Shown here: in pieces, positions 16,960 through 25,371 of the stretch | Position numbering within the stretch: position 1 is the stretch's first letter | Layout of the letters: every line of letters starts with the position of its first letter | Assembly (NCBI GenBank): GCA_965202675.1 | Contig: OZ241842.1 | Coordinates: forward strand, 806,001 to 870,000 | Direction of reading: 5' to 3' | Source of the DNA: CATQHD01 sp965202675 | GTDB taxonomy: Bacteria; Actinomycetota; Acidimicrobiia; Spongiisociales; Spongiisociaceae | Length of the DNA: 64,000 nt | Position numbers and translations under genes: made by a program | Notes under the pieces: model-generated | Seen by the model: only the letters and a program-made list of their open reading frames with translations | What the model was told of the DNA's origin: nothing | Databases searched by the model: none

Positions 16960-18444
16960 GTGAAGAAAACCCGAAGCCTGCTTGCCTCGATGCTGGCCGC
17001 CGGTGTGACCGCTGTCTTGGCTCTGCCCTCGGCGGCGCAGGACAGCCCCGCCGCCGATCTGAACCCGGCAGACTGCTCCAACGGAACCTTCGTATCCGAA
17101 CCCTCGGCCAACCCGGGTCTGGTCGCCGACTGCCGGGCGCTGGCCGCCGTCCGCAACCACTGGACCCGCCACCCCCTCAATGCCGGCCTTCCCCCCGGCG
17201 GTCTGCGGACCTGGGGGCTCGGCAGCACCGTGGACATCACCTCTTGGAGCGGGGTCACCATCGACGGGCGGCGGGTAATCGCCCTCGATCTGAACCAGAG
17301 CATGTTGGACGGAACCATCCCGCCTGAAATCGGTCTGCTCGCCAACCTGACGACGATCGACCTGAGCGGCAATCAGCTGACCGGACCGCTGCCGGACGAA
17401 ATCGGCCTGCTCACCAACCTCGACCTGCTCATTCTGGAAGACAATCAGCTGACGGAGCTGCCGGACGAAATCGGCCTGCTCGCCAACCTCACGAGGCTCT
17501 ATCTGGAGGACAACCAACTGACGAGACTGCCGCCCCAGATCGGCCGGCTCACCAACCTCGTAAGGCTCGACGCCGACGGCAACCAGCTGACGGACCTGCC
17601 TCTCGAGCTGGGCCGGCTCACCAACCTCACCTCCATCGACCTGGACGGCAACCGGCTGACAGAGCTGCCGAACGAAATCGGCCTGCTCACCAACCTCACC
17701 AGCCTCCATCTGGACGGCAATCAGCTGACGGACCTGCCGAACGAAATCGGCCTGCTCACCAACCTCGAGATCCTCAGCCTGAGACGCAACCGGCTGACGG
17801 AGCTGCCGCCTCAACTCGGCCGGCTCACCAATCTCGAATGGCTCTATCTGGACGGCAACCGGCTGACGGAGCCCATCCCGCCGGAGCTGGAGAACCGGCC
17901 GTGGCCCGAGTTCGGCGACGACGACAGCGCGCACGAATGGAGCATCGAGCACATCGCCCGCTGGGGAATTGCCCTCGGGTGCGGAAACGGCAACTTCTGC
18001 CCCGGCGACAACATCACCCGAAGCCAGACGGCGGCCTTCCTGCACCGGGCGGTTACCTACAGATCAGGGGAACCCACTCCGGTTTCGGGGGCAACGCTCG
18101 GCGACGTGGACGAAGGCGCCTGGTATCGGCGTTACGCCGAATGGGCGGTCGCCGCCGGAGTGATGCAGACATCGAACGGTAGGTTCGACCCCGACGGAGC
18201 GGTAACCCGGGCAGACATGGCCGAGATGATGACCGCCGCGTTCGACCACATCACCCTGCCCGCCGAGGCGCGAGGGGTATTCGCCGACATGGACGATCAA
18301 CCCGACCGGACCGTCCGAGCCGCCGAAGCCGTCGAAGAGGCCGGCATCACCCGCGGATGCGCCGACGACCCGCTCCGCTACTGCCCCGGCCGGCCCGTAA
18401 CCAGGGCGCAGATGGCGTCGTTCTTCTACCGCGCCCTCTCATAA
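16960..18444 (+). CDS. Secreted leucine-rich-repeat protein with C-terminal SLH domains
   Basis: A 494-residue protein. GTG at 16960 is chosen because it starts a standard signal peptide (KKTRSLLASMLAAGVTAVLALPSAAQ); GAGGAG lies upstream. After a Cys-containing N-terminal cap come eight 23-residue LRRs (pattern LPNEIGLLTNLTSLHLDGNQ), then three SLH modules (ITRSQTAAFLHRA, VTRADMAEMMTAAF, VTRAQMASFFYRAL). SLH modules anchor it at the surface, and the LRR arc probably binds protein or glycan ligands. The repeats are similar at DNA level (17317-17868), so repeat number could change by recombination. Confidence 0.9.
   Translation: MKKTRSLLASMLAAGVTAVLALPSAAQDSPAADLNPADCSNGTFVSEPSANPGLVADCRALAAVRNHWTRHPLNAGLPPGGLRTWGLGSTVDITSWSGVTIDGRRVIALDLNQSMLDGTIPPEIGLLANLTTIDLSGNQLTGPLPDEIGLLTNLDLLILEDNQLTELPDEIGLLANLTRLYLEDNQLTRLPPQIGRLTNLVRLDADGNQLTDLPLELGRLTNLTSIDLDGNRLTELPNEIGLLTNLTSLHLDGNQLTDLPNEIGLLTNLEILSLRRNRLTELPPQLGRLTNLEWLYLDGNRLTEPIPPELENRPWPEFGDDDSAHEWSIEHIARWGIALGCGNGNFCPGDNITRSQTAAFLHRAVTYRSGEPTPVSGATLGDVDEGAWYRRYAEWAVAAGVMQTSNGRFDPDGAVTRADMAEMMTAAFDHITLPAEARGVFADMDDQPDRTVRAAEAVEEAGITRGCADDPLRYCPGRPVTRAQMASFFYRALS
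17317..17868 (+). repeat. Tandem 69-bp repeats encoding eight leucine-rich repeats
   Basis: Eight consecutive 23-codon units with high nucleotide similarity, for example repeated CTCACCAACCTC and AACGAAATCGGCCTGCTCAC segments. They may expand or contract. Confidence 0.85.
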
Positions 18445-18463
18445 CGGGCAACGGGGCCCTGCC

Positions 18464-19615
18464 TCACCCTTGCTTCCGCCGGACGGCCCGGCGCTGTTCG
18501 TAACCGTCGATCCCGTCGAGTAGGCGGTCCACGTCGCCGGGGGTGTTGTAGAGGTGGGGGTCGGCGCGCACCCGGTCGTCCTCCTCGTACCCCCAGACGT
18601 CCACCCCGACCGTCCGCAGGCGGCGGCACAGCTCGACCGCGCCCTCGTACAGGAAGGCCGTCACCCCTCCCCGCTCGGCCCGGGCGGACGGGGTGAGCAC
18701 CTCGATCCCGCGCTCCTCCAGCCCCCCGATGAGCCGTCCGGCCAGCTCCAGGACATGGGCCTCGACGGCGGCGGTCCCCGCATCGAGGATGATGTCCGCG
18801 CCGCGGCGCGCCGCCGCGATGCCCGCCAGGTTGGCCAGCCCGATCTCATGGCGGCGGCCGTCCGAAGGGAAAGAGAGTTCCGCCCGGCCGGGCGGCCCTT
18901 CGGCCCCGACGTATCCGACGTGGGGCGGCGCCTGGTCGGCGCGGCGGCGGGCGTAGAAAAAGCCGAGGCCGGGCGGGCCCAGCAACCATTTCATGACCGT
19001 GCCGCTCATGAAGTCCACCCCGTCGCCCGCCGCGTCGACCTCCACCGCGCCCGCCGACTGGGCGGCGTCGACGATCAGACTCCCGCCGACTTCGTGGACG
19101 ATCCCGGCGAGAAGGCGAAGGTCGTGGCGGAACCCGGTGCGGGCGTCTATGTGGGACACGATCACGGCCGCCGTCCGGCCGTCGACCATGCTCGCGATGC
19201 GCTCCGCGGCGGTGGAGCAGGCCCCGGCGGGGGCGGTGCGTATCTCCACCGGGTTGCGGCCGGGCAGCATCCAGGGCCAGACGGCGCTCGGATGGGAGGT
19301 CTCGTCGGTGACGATGTTGGCGCCGGGAGGGGCTTCGATCATCTGGGCGGCCAGGTTGGAGCCGCGGGAGGTGTTGTCGACCAGGGACACCTCATCGGGC
19401 TCGGCGCCCAGCACCGCCGCCAGGCGGGACCGCAGCATCTCCCATTCGTCGAAGTAGCGGGCCCGGTGATGGGCGGGGTCGAACATCCAGCGGTCGGTCC
19501 ACTCGTCGAGTGCGTCCCGCACCGGTGTGGCCGCCGGGGCCAGGCCCCCGGCGAACAGGTAGGCGCGGGTTTCGGTGATCGGAAAGAGCGGGCGGAAGCG
19601 GGCGGTCAGGTTCAC
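18464..19615 (-). CDS. Class V aminotransferase / cysteine-desulfurase-like PLP enzyme
   Basis: A 383-residue PLP enzyme. The start is GTG at 19615, overlapping the TGA of the thiamine-diphosphate enzyme gene (GTGA), so the two are translationally coupled. SLIVDAAQSAGAV has the PLP-contacting Asp; DFMSGTVMKWLLGPPGLGFFY has the Schiff-base Lys. It resembles the kynureninase/NifS-like branch. Coupled to a decarboxylase- or synthase-type enzyme, it may act on an amino-acid or aminosulfonate-like substrate, but this is inference. Confidence 0.82.
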   Translation of the reverse strand: MNLTARFRPLFPITETRAYLFAGGLAPAATPVRDALDEWTDRWMFDPAHHRARYFDEWEMLRSRLAAVLGAEPDEVSLVDNTSRGSNLAAQMIEAPPGANIVTDETSHPSAVWPWMLPGRNPVEIRTAPAGACSTAAERIASMVDGRTAAVIVSHIDARTGFRHDLRLLAGIVHEVGGSLIVDAAQSAGAVEVDAAGDGVDFMSGTVMKWLLGPPGLGFFYARRRADQAPPHVGYVGAEGPPGRAELSFPSDGRRHEIGLANLAGIAAARRGADIILDAGTAAVEAHVLELAGRLIGGLEERGIEVLTPSARAERGGVTAFLYEGAVELCRRLRTVGVDVWGYEEDDRVRADPHLYNTPGDVDRLLDGIDGYEQRRAVRRKQG

Positions 19616-21177
19616 GCCGGAACCTCGACAAGGGTGGGGACCCCGGCTTCGAGGGCCCGTTCCACGGCGGCGGCCAAGCCGTCCGGATTCGCGGCCCGCG
19701 CATACTCCGCTCCGAAGGCGGCGGCCAGGGCGGCCAGGTCGGGGATGTGCAGGTCGACGCCGAGCGGCTCGATCCCGCCCGCGCGCATCAGGCGGCGGAT
19801 CTCCCCAAAGGCGCGGTCGTTCCAGACGACTATCGGCAGGGAGAGGCCGCGCTCGGCCGCAACCGCCAGCTCCGGCATCGTGAACATGAAACCCCCGTCC
19901 CCGGCCAGGGCCGCCGCCGGCCGGTCGGGCCGGGCGATCTTGGCGCCGACCGCCGCCGGGAGGGCATACCCCAGCGTTCCCAGGCCGGACGGGTTCATCC
20001 AGGTGCGGGGCCCGGGCAGGTCGTAGAAGGGAAAGGCGCCGAACCCCGCGGCCATGGCTACGTCCAGCGCCAAGCAGGAGTCGTCGGGCATGGACCGCCG
20101 CAGGGACCGTATCCACGGAAGGTAGGGGCGCCCCTCGGCCATGGCCTCCTCGCGGGCGGCAGAACGCACGGCGGCGGCCCGCGACGCGGCGCGGCGCGAG
20201 GCGGAGGGCAGCGCCGCCCCGAGCATCTCCAGGGCGGCGCCGGCGTCCCCCTCCACGGGCGCGTCCACCGGATGGTTCACCCCTAACTGCCCGGCGTCGA
20301 TGTCGATCTGGATAAGCGGCCCGCCGAGGCGCGGCGGCCCGGTCCAGAAGTCCGCCGGGCTCAGCTCGGTTCCCACCGCCAGCACCGCGTCGCACCCCTC
20401 GAGGAAAGCGGCCGTTGCCCGGTAGATCGACAGACCGGCGAAGAGGGGATGGCGGGACGGGATGACTCCTTTGCCGTTGAGGGTGGTCACCGCCGGCGCG
20501 TCGAGGCGCTCGGCGAGCCGGATCAACCGGTCGGACGCCGCCCGGGCGCCGCCCCCGGCTATCAGGGCGGGCCGCTCGGCCGAGGCGAGCAGGGCGGCGG
20601 CCCGCTCCACCGCCTCCCCGCCGGGGCGGGGAGGTTCGCCTTCGGGGGCGGGCGGGACCCGGACATCCGTCGGCGCCTCCTGCACGTCTACGGGTACCGC
20701 CAGGCACGCCGGCCGGGGCCGCCCGGTCCGGAAGCGGCGGAAGGCGTCATGCACCGCCCCGGGGATATGATCGGGAGAACGGATCAGGACTGCATGGTCG
20801 ACTACGCCGTCGAGTACGCTCTCCTGGGAGCGGAGCTCGTGGGAGTGGCCCCGGCCGAGGCCTATATCCCCGCTCACGATGTGGGCGGTGATGCAGAGCA
20901 GCGGGATCGAGTCGGAGTACGCCTCGGCGAGCGCCGTAGCCGCGTTGGTGACGCCCGGCCCGGTCGTAACCAGGCACACCCCGGGCCGTCCGGTCGACCG
21001 GGCGTATCCGTCGGCCATAAAGGCGGCGCCCTGCTCATGGACGGCCGTGATGTGCTCGATCCCGTCCGCCTCACCGAGCGCCCGGTAGATCTCCAGCGTG
21101 TGGGTGCTGGGGATGCCGAAGATATGGCGGACGCCGTTGACCCGGAGCGATTCGATCAGTACCTCGGCGCCGGTGAT
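19612..21177 (-). CDS. Thiamine-diphosphate-dependent enzyme (acetolactate-synthase-like)
   Basis: About 521 residues in the three-domain order of ThDP enzymes. The N-terminal Pyr domain has HEQGAAFMADGYAR with the catalytic Glu; a central domain follows; the C-terminal PP domain has GDGGFMFTMPELAVAAERGLSLPIVVWND (Mg/ThDP motif GDG...). No ATG, GTG or TTG occurs between the upstream in-frame stop and residue 53, although the frame from 21177 encodes a good family N-terminus (TGAEVLIESLRVNGVRHIFG). GGGAGG lies six bases before an ATC codon at 21177-21175. The start is therefore non-canonical or lost by mutation. A partial, decayed second copy lies at 23697-24235. Confidence 0.8.
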   Translation of the reverse strand: MTGAEVLIESLRVNGVRHIFGIPSTHTLEIYRALGEADGIEHITAVHEQGAAFMADGYARSTGRPGVCLVTTGPGVTNAATALAEAYSDSIPLLCITAHIVSGDIGLGRGHSHELRSQESVLDGVVDHAVLIRSPDHIPGAVHDAFRRFRTGRPRPACLAVPVDVQEAPTDVRVPPAPEGEPPRPGGEAVERAAALLASAERPALIAGGGARAASDRLIRLAERLDAPAVTTLNGKGVIPSRHPLFAGLSIYRATAAFLEGCDAVLAVGTELSPADFWTGPPRLGGPLIQIDIDAGQLGVNHPVDAPVEGDAGAALEMLGAALPSASRRAASRAAAVRSAAREEAMAEGRPYLPWIRSLRRSMPDDSCLALDVAMAAGFGAFPFYDLPGPRTWMNPSGLGTLGYALPAAVGAKIARPDRPAAALAGDGGFMFTMPELAVAAERGLSLPIVVWNDRAFGEIRRLMRAGGIEPLGVDLHIPDLAALAAAFGAEYARAANPDGLAAAVERALEAGVPTLVEVPA

Positions 21178-21233
21178 ATCAGACCTCCCGCAGGCAGGGT
21201 TCGGCGTATGGCCGGCCTTCTGTCAAACGACCA

Positions 21234-22244
21234 TTATGGGACATATAAACCCATCTTGTTCAAGATCTTGATTGCGAGGCGGCGAAAATCTTCCCTGGCG
21301 TCTCCGACAGCAGCAGCATGACCGCCAAAGGCCCCATCGGCAGTCGTGAGATTAAAAATGGGCTTGCGCGCTTCCTGAGCCATTGGGACAAGGCTACGGT
21401 AATGTTTCAGCGTAGTCAAAGCATTATCCTCGTCTTTCGTCGGCGAATCAGGATACGGCCCTTCTTCGTTGCCGAGTAGGTTGCGCGCGTATTCTGTCGG
21501 CATACGATTAACCCATTTGTCGTATGCTTTGACCGGACGATTCAATCGCACACTGTGTTGTTGTACAATATATCCAATGGGAGACATGTCACCGCTCGGC
21601 AGAGGAAACTCGGGGGGCTGCCAGCTGTCACGGCGCTTCTTCCAACCCTCTCTCCATTTGTTCAATGTCGGACCCAAATTACGCAATCCTTGAAGAGAAA
21701 AGATATCTGCGCCCAATGGAACAACAATTCTATCAGTAGCTATCAAGGCAGACCTATTGATAGCTCCAAGGTTGGGGCCTACATCTATCAGTACAATAAA
21801 AGCATTGATCTGTTCAGCGCTTTTCTGGATGACAGAAGAAAAAGCTGTCAAGATGCGAAAGTCACGAAACTGGCTGCTCTCTGACAACGCTCCCGGCCAA
21901 GAGCTTGAGAGAAGGTCTTCAAAGCTTGCTAAAGCCAAATCTCCTGGTATGAGAAACAGATTTGGAGTAATTTGCTGAAGAGTAGGATCAACTATATCAC
22001 TAACTCTTGCCAAAGGCTCAATACACTGCATAATAGTTTGAGCTGATGATGAATCCCGGTCCCAGATCCTTTCCAATTGCCCTTCTGACAGAAAGGCAGC
22101 CGTTAAATTTGCCTGGGGGTCAAGATCACAAGTCAAGACCGTATAATCCAAATCAGACAACATCCAGGCCGTATGGTAAACCAAGGAGGTCTTGCCAACC
22201 CCGCCTTTGTTGTTGAAAAAGGTCAGTACAGGAACAGCCGTCAT
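21234..22244 (-). CDS. ParA/MinD-family ATPase
   Basis: A 336-residue P-loop protein with the deviant Walker A NNKGGVGKTSL, switch DLDPQANL and IVLIDVGPNLGAINRSAL (Walker B region). It has an about 60-residue insertion (EGWKKRRDSW... region) and a longer C-terminus than plasmid ParA. ATG at 22244 overlaps the stop of the upstream AlbA_2 gene (ATGA). No parB or centromere-like repeats are visible, so chromosome or plasmid partition is not supported. Codon use is AT-richer than the surroundings, suggesting horizontal transfer. ParA-like ATPases can also act in defence or positioning systems. Confidence 0.85.
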   Translation of the reverse strand: MTAVPVLTFFNNKGGVGKTSLVYHTAWMLSDLDYTVLTCDLDPQANLTAAFLSEGQLERIWDRDSSSAQTIMQCIEPLARVSDIVDPTLQQITPNLFLIPGDLALASFEDLLSSSWPGALSESSQFRDFRILTAFSSVIQKSAEQINAFIVLIDVGPNLGAINRSALIATDRIVVPLGADIFSLQGLRNLGPTLNKWREGWKKRRDSWQPPEFPLPSGDMSPIGYIVQQHSVRLNRPVKAYDKWVNRMPTEYARNLLGNEEGPYPDSPTKDEDNALTTLKHYRSLVPMAQEARKPIFNLTTADGAFGGHAAAVGDAREDFRRLAIKILNKMGLYVP

Positions 22245-23455
22245 CGCATCTCCCTATTTGATTTAACTATCACCGATACAAAACTATTATCAACATTGAA
22301 GATCGGTTCCGGATTGCCGGCGTCCCTGAGCAGCCCTTTAGCCGCCGGTATACCAAAGCCGAACTGTTGAACGAATCCCAAGGTCCTCATAGCATCAGCT
22401 AGATTGCGATTACGGTAATCCGTAACCTGTTGGCCAAAATTTTCTATTGTAACTTGTCCATACGGTCCTCCAGGACTCATTATTTCAATAAAGTCGTTGA
22501 ACCAGTAAATACGGACAGGCGAATTGGTCCCTTCATATATTCTATGCATTACCGCATTGTTTACAAACTGCAACAAGGCTTCTACCGGGTAGGTTTCTGT
22601 TCTGCGCTCCACCGGACTCGAAAGAAAATCAACGGCAAGGCGATTATGTGCTTGCAGTTTCTCATTCACACGGCGCAGGACATCTGAAAAGGTGCCTTGT
22701 ATGGCTTCACTATCGACCACATCGTCTCCCCATTCGTTTCCTGCTATTCTGAGAAACTGTATATACGCACCAGGCAAATAGTCTTGCGGGTTCTTACCGA
22801 TTGTCAAAATACCTAATACGGTTGCCATAGGTTTATCAGCAGATGCGATCATTTTAGTAGCCGCCAGCTGCTCTTCTATACTCCGCTCATTAGTGCTTAG
22901 AACTTCTTGCGAGAACGCCTTTTCCAAATATTCGTATCTGAACCTTATAAGGTCAAGATCAGTTAAACCAGCAGTGGGGATAGGCTCCACATCAAAGGAA
23001 GCAAACCCGCGAGCACGTCTTTCGTTGAGGATTCGTTCGTCTTGGCCTGTAGCTATATCACGGCGAGAACCAGTGCGTATTCTGATCACTCCCCTGCAGC
23101 GCACTGGAGGAGAATCGGATACCTGAACTGTTACCAAAGCGACTTGTCTACCCTCTAGAACACGCTTCTCAACGGTCATGGAAGGCGGAGGCAGAATATG
23201 GCCGTCAGACTTCATATCGGCTAGCTGACGAATCATCTCATCAGTAACAGTGATGCCGGCAAACTCACCTCCATCGTTCACCCCTATGACTATATAGCCC
23301 GGCTTTCGGTGATCGGGCAGATCATTGGCAAAGGCACAGATCGCCTCCCTGATCCGCCTAGGAGATTCCCGCGCCAAGGACTCTTTGAACTCTACACGGT
23401 CAGATTCGCCGGCCGAGATGATCTGCAACAGTTGTTCGTCTGTCAGATCTGTCAT
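22241..23455 (-). CDS. AlbA_2 / RecG-like divergent AAA_4 domain protein
   Basis: A 404-residue protein. N-terminal AlbA_2 (Schlafen-AlbA_2) domain: ESDRVEFKESL, ICAFANDLP and GYIVIGVNDGGEF. The C-terminal half has the HATPase-like LLQFVNNAVMHRIYEGTNSP and RNRNLADAMRTLGFVQQFGFGI. Such proteins are annotated as putative DNA binding or transcriptional regulators; some act in antiviral islands. An AAGGAG site precedes ATG at 23455. Coupled by a four-base overlap to the ParA gene, and lower in GC than flanking genes. Partners or targets are unknown. Confidence 0.85.
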   Translation of the reverse strand: MTDLTDEQLLQIISAGESDRVEFKESLARESPRRIREAICAFANDLPDHRKPGYIVIGVNDGGEFAGITVTDEMIRQLADMKSDGHILPPPSMTVEKRVLEGRQVALVTVQVSDSPPVRCRGVIRIRTGSRRDIATGQDERILNERRARGFASFDVEPIPTAGLTDLDLIRFRYEYLEKAFSQEVLSTNERSIEEQLAATKMIASADKPMATVLGILTIGKNPQDYLPGAYIQFLRIAGNEWGDDVVDSEAIQGTFSDVLRRVNEKLQAHNRLAVDFLSSPVERRTETYPVEALLQFVNNAVMHRIYEGTNSPVRIYWFNDFIEIMSPGGPYGQVTIENFGQQVTDYRNRNLADAMRTLGFVQQFGFGIPAAKGLLRDAGNPEPIFNVDNSFVSVIVKSNREMR

Positions 23456-23564
23456 CGCTCACTCCTTCTACCCCATCTTACCCCCAGAAGCAACCAACGG
23501 ACAAACTATCTGGCCTTTCACGATAGTGTGGGATTGGGGGTGGGGGTGTTGTCGGCGAGGGTGG

Positions 23565-23690
23565 TCATGTCAGCAGCAGTCCTCGGGCGGCGTAGTTGTA
23601 GGTTCGTGATCCGTAGACGGTTCGTCGTAGGACCTGGAGGAGGTTTTGGGCGCCTTCAAGGCTGCCGTCGGACGGCCGCCCGGTTGGGGG
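23565..23690 (-). pseudogene. Possible transposase C-terminal fragment
   Basis: About 40 codons ending in GSLEGAQNLLQVLRRTVYGS then RTYNYAARGLLLT and a stop. The pattern (LEG...NLL...RR..YG.R.YNY) is like the C-terminus of ISL3-type transposases, and compares with RIKRIGFGFRNFTNYRIRALL in the remnant at 16080-16425. Only the tail is present. It directly abuts the decayed ThDP-gene copy, so it may mark the insertion junction. Confidence 0.4.
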
Positions 23691-23696
23691 CGGCGT

Positions 23697-24235
23697 GACC
23701 CGGGCGGCCGTCGGCGCCTCCTGCACGTCTACGGGTACCGCCAGGCACGCCGGCCTGGGCCGCCCGGTCCGGAAACGGCGGAAGGCGCCGTGCACCGCCC
23801 CGGGAATATGATCGGTAGAGCGGATCAGGACGGCATGGTCGACTACACCGTCGAGCGCACTCTCCTGGGAGCGCAGCTCGTGGGAGCGGCCCCGGCCGAG
23901 GACTATGTCCCGCTCACGATGTGGGCGGTGATGCAGAGCACCGGGATCAAGTCGGAATACGCCTAGGCGAGCGCGGTCGCCGCCGTTGGTCACTCCCGGC
24001 CCGGTTGTAACCAGGCACACCCCGGGCCGTCCGGTCGACCGGGCGCACCCGTCGGCCATGAAGGCGGCGCCCTGCTCGTGGCAGGCCGTGATGTGCTCGA
24101 TCCCCTCCGCCCACCGAGCGCCCGTAGATCTCCAGCGTATGGGTGCTGGGGAATGCCGAAGATGTGACAGACGCCGTTCACCCAGAGCAATTCAATCAGT
24201 GCCTCGGCACCGGTGATCGCGGCCCTCCCGCAGAT
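23697..24235 (-). pseudogene. Decayed 5' part of the thiamine-diphosphate enzyme gene (partial duplicate)
   Basis: The minus strand reads IFGI, HEQGAAFMADG and ARSTGRPGVCLVTTGPGVTN, closely matching the 5' third of the gene at 19612-21177 at DNA level, including CTGCGGGAGG before the coding start. Several single-base indels and a stop interrupt it. Similarity stops just after the DVQEAP segment on one side and about 20 bases before the start on the other. The two copies are direct repeats flanking the ParA/AlbA_2 pair. Confidence 0.85.
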
Positions 24236-24345
24236 TGGACGAAGTTAATCCTGGTTACGGCAATGTTGGACACGCCCGCCCGCCCGAAGGCGGGAACGGG
24301 CATGTCCGGTTCAAGATGGGTCTTGCTGCAACCCGATCGGGTCCG

Positions 24346-24870
24346 TCATGCGGCCAGATCAAAGTCGAGTTCGGGAAGGATCCGCACTACAGAAGCAACC
24401 GATCCTAGATCTCGAGACAGACTCCGCCACCGCGACGCCACTTCCACAACCAAGCCTTGGCGCCTGTATGCCCTGGCCACATGCACGAAGACACCGTCAC
24501 CAGAGCCGATGACGATCCGGTCATACCGGGCGGCGATGAATCGGACGTTCTTCACCTGCTCGATGAGTGCGATATCGGCGCCGTTGGGTCCGGCCCTTGC
24601 GACCAGCTTGGCCGAGGGCCAGCACGCCTTGGCAATAGCCCCGATCCGCGGGTTGACACCAATGATGTAGTGATCCCCTTCCTCCCTCGGCACTGCGTCC
24701 CGGAAGTAGGAGACGACCTGGCGGAGCGCTGCCATCCCGGCGAGCGGCCCGCCCATCAGGTTCTCCAAGTCGAGCAGGTACAGAGACCGACCTGCCGGAA
24801 CGTATTTCGCCCGAGGGACTCGCCGCTCCGGAAGATGGCTTCCCATCAACTTAATTACTATTCCTGCCAT
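24346..24870 (-). CDS. NYN-domain (PIN-like) protein 1
   Basis: A 174-residue protein. ATG at 24870 has AAAGGA six bases upstream. A basic N-terminal segment of about 25 residues precedes the NYN/PIN-like core: LYLLDLENLMGG (D34, E36, N37), AGPNGADIALIEQV (D99) and RIVIGSGDGVF (D125). These acidic residues correspond to the metal-binding positions of NYN ribonucleases such as LabA/DUF88 relatives. The region ends in ARRSLSRDL-like basic residues. A paralogue lies at 30655-31227. Upstream, reading into its promoter/leader, is a 13-14-unit repeat array. Nuclease activity is inferred from family knowledge. Confidence 0.75.
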   Translation of the reverse strand: MAGIVIKLMGSHLPERRVPRAKYVPAGRSLYLLDLENLMGGPLAGMAALRQVVSYFRDAVPREEGDHYIIGVNPRIGAIAKACWPSAKLVARAGPNGADIALIEQVKNVRFIAARYDRIVIGSGDGVFVHVARAYRRQGLVVEVASRWRSLSRDLGSVASVVRILPELDFDLAA

Positions 24871-24934
24871 GATGATTCCTTTCTCTCCGTCCTTTTGGCT
24901 TGTTAGCTCTGTAGGAGCTACCTTCAACCTGTAA

Positions 24935-25220
24935 TACCGTCCTCATTTCATGCATACCGTCCTTACTTCATACAACACTGTCCTCATTTCACACATACCG
25001 TCCTTACTTCATACAACACTGTCCTCATTTCACACATACCGTCCTTACTTCATACAACACTGTCCTCATTTCACACATACCGTCCTTACTTCATACAACA
25101 CTGTCCTCATTTCATGCATACCGTCCTTACTTTATGCTACACTGTCCTCATTTCGATATGACCGTCCTTACTTCACACAACTCCCTCCTTAATTTCACAC
25201 CAACCCCTCCTAGTCCTCCT
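24935..25220. repeat. Phased 20/21-bp tandem repeat array upstream of NYN gene 1
   Basis: Thirteen to fourteen units alternate strictly between TACCGTCCTTACTTCATACA (20 bp) and a 21-bp unit starting ACACTGTCCTCATTTCACAC. CCT cores fall at 24941, 24961, 24982, 25002, 25023, 25043, 25064, 25084, 25105, 25125, 25146, 25166 and 25187, then more diverged. The 41-bp dimer is near-perfect in the middle. There are no unique spacers, so this is not CRISPR. On the NYN coding strand each unit reads as T(A/G)AGGAC. The array is much AT-richer than the genome. The remaining 25221-25371 shows no gene. Confidence 0.95.
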
Positions 25221-25371
25221 ATTTTAGGTTACAGGGTATTGCTCAATAGCATAGCATAATGATCTGAGAATGCCAAATTTATCGGCCAGGCTATTTCAAG
25301 GAAACACCAGACGGTCTCAATTTGCCGTATTGACCAGCCTATTTGCGGTCGGTTGCAGTAGTAGGAAGGGC

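Noticed and set aside
18464..20707. One 747-residue fused protein on the minus strand
   Set aside because: The upstream part is out of frame with the thiamine-diphosphate enzyme that really occupies that region; GTG 19615 gives a normal class V enzyme.
21234..22244. Chromosomal or plasmid partition locus
   Set aside because: No parB, parS or tandem centromere repeats are near the ParA gene; the 20-bp arrays sit beside NYN genes rather than ParA.
24935..25220. CRISPR array
   Set aside because: Units are contiguous 20/21-bp repeats with no unique spacers and no cas genes nearby.
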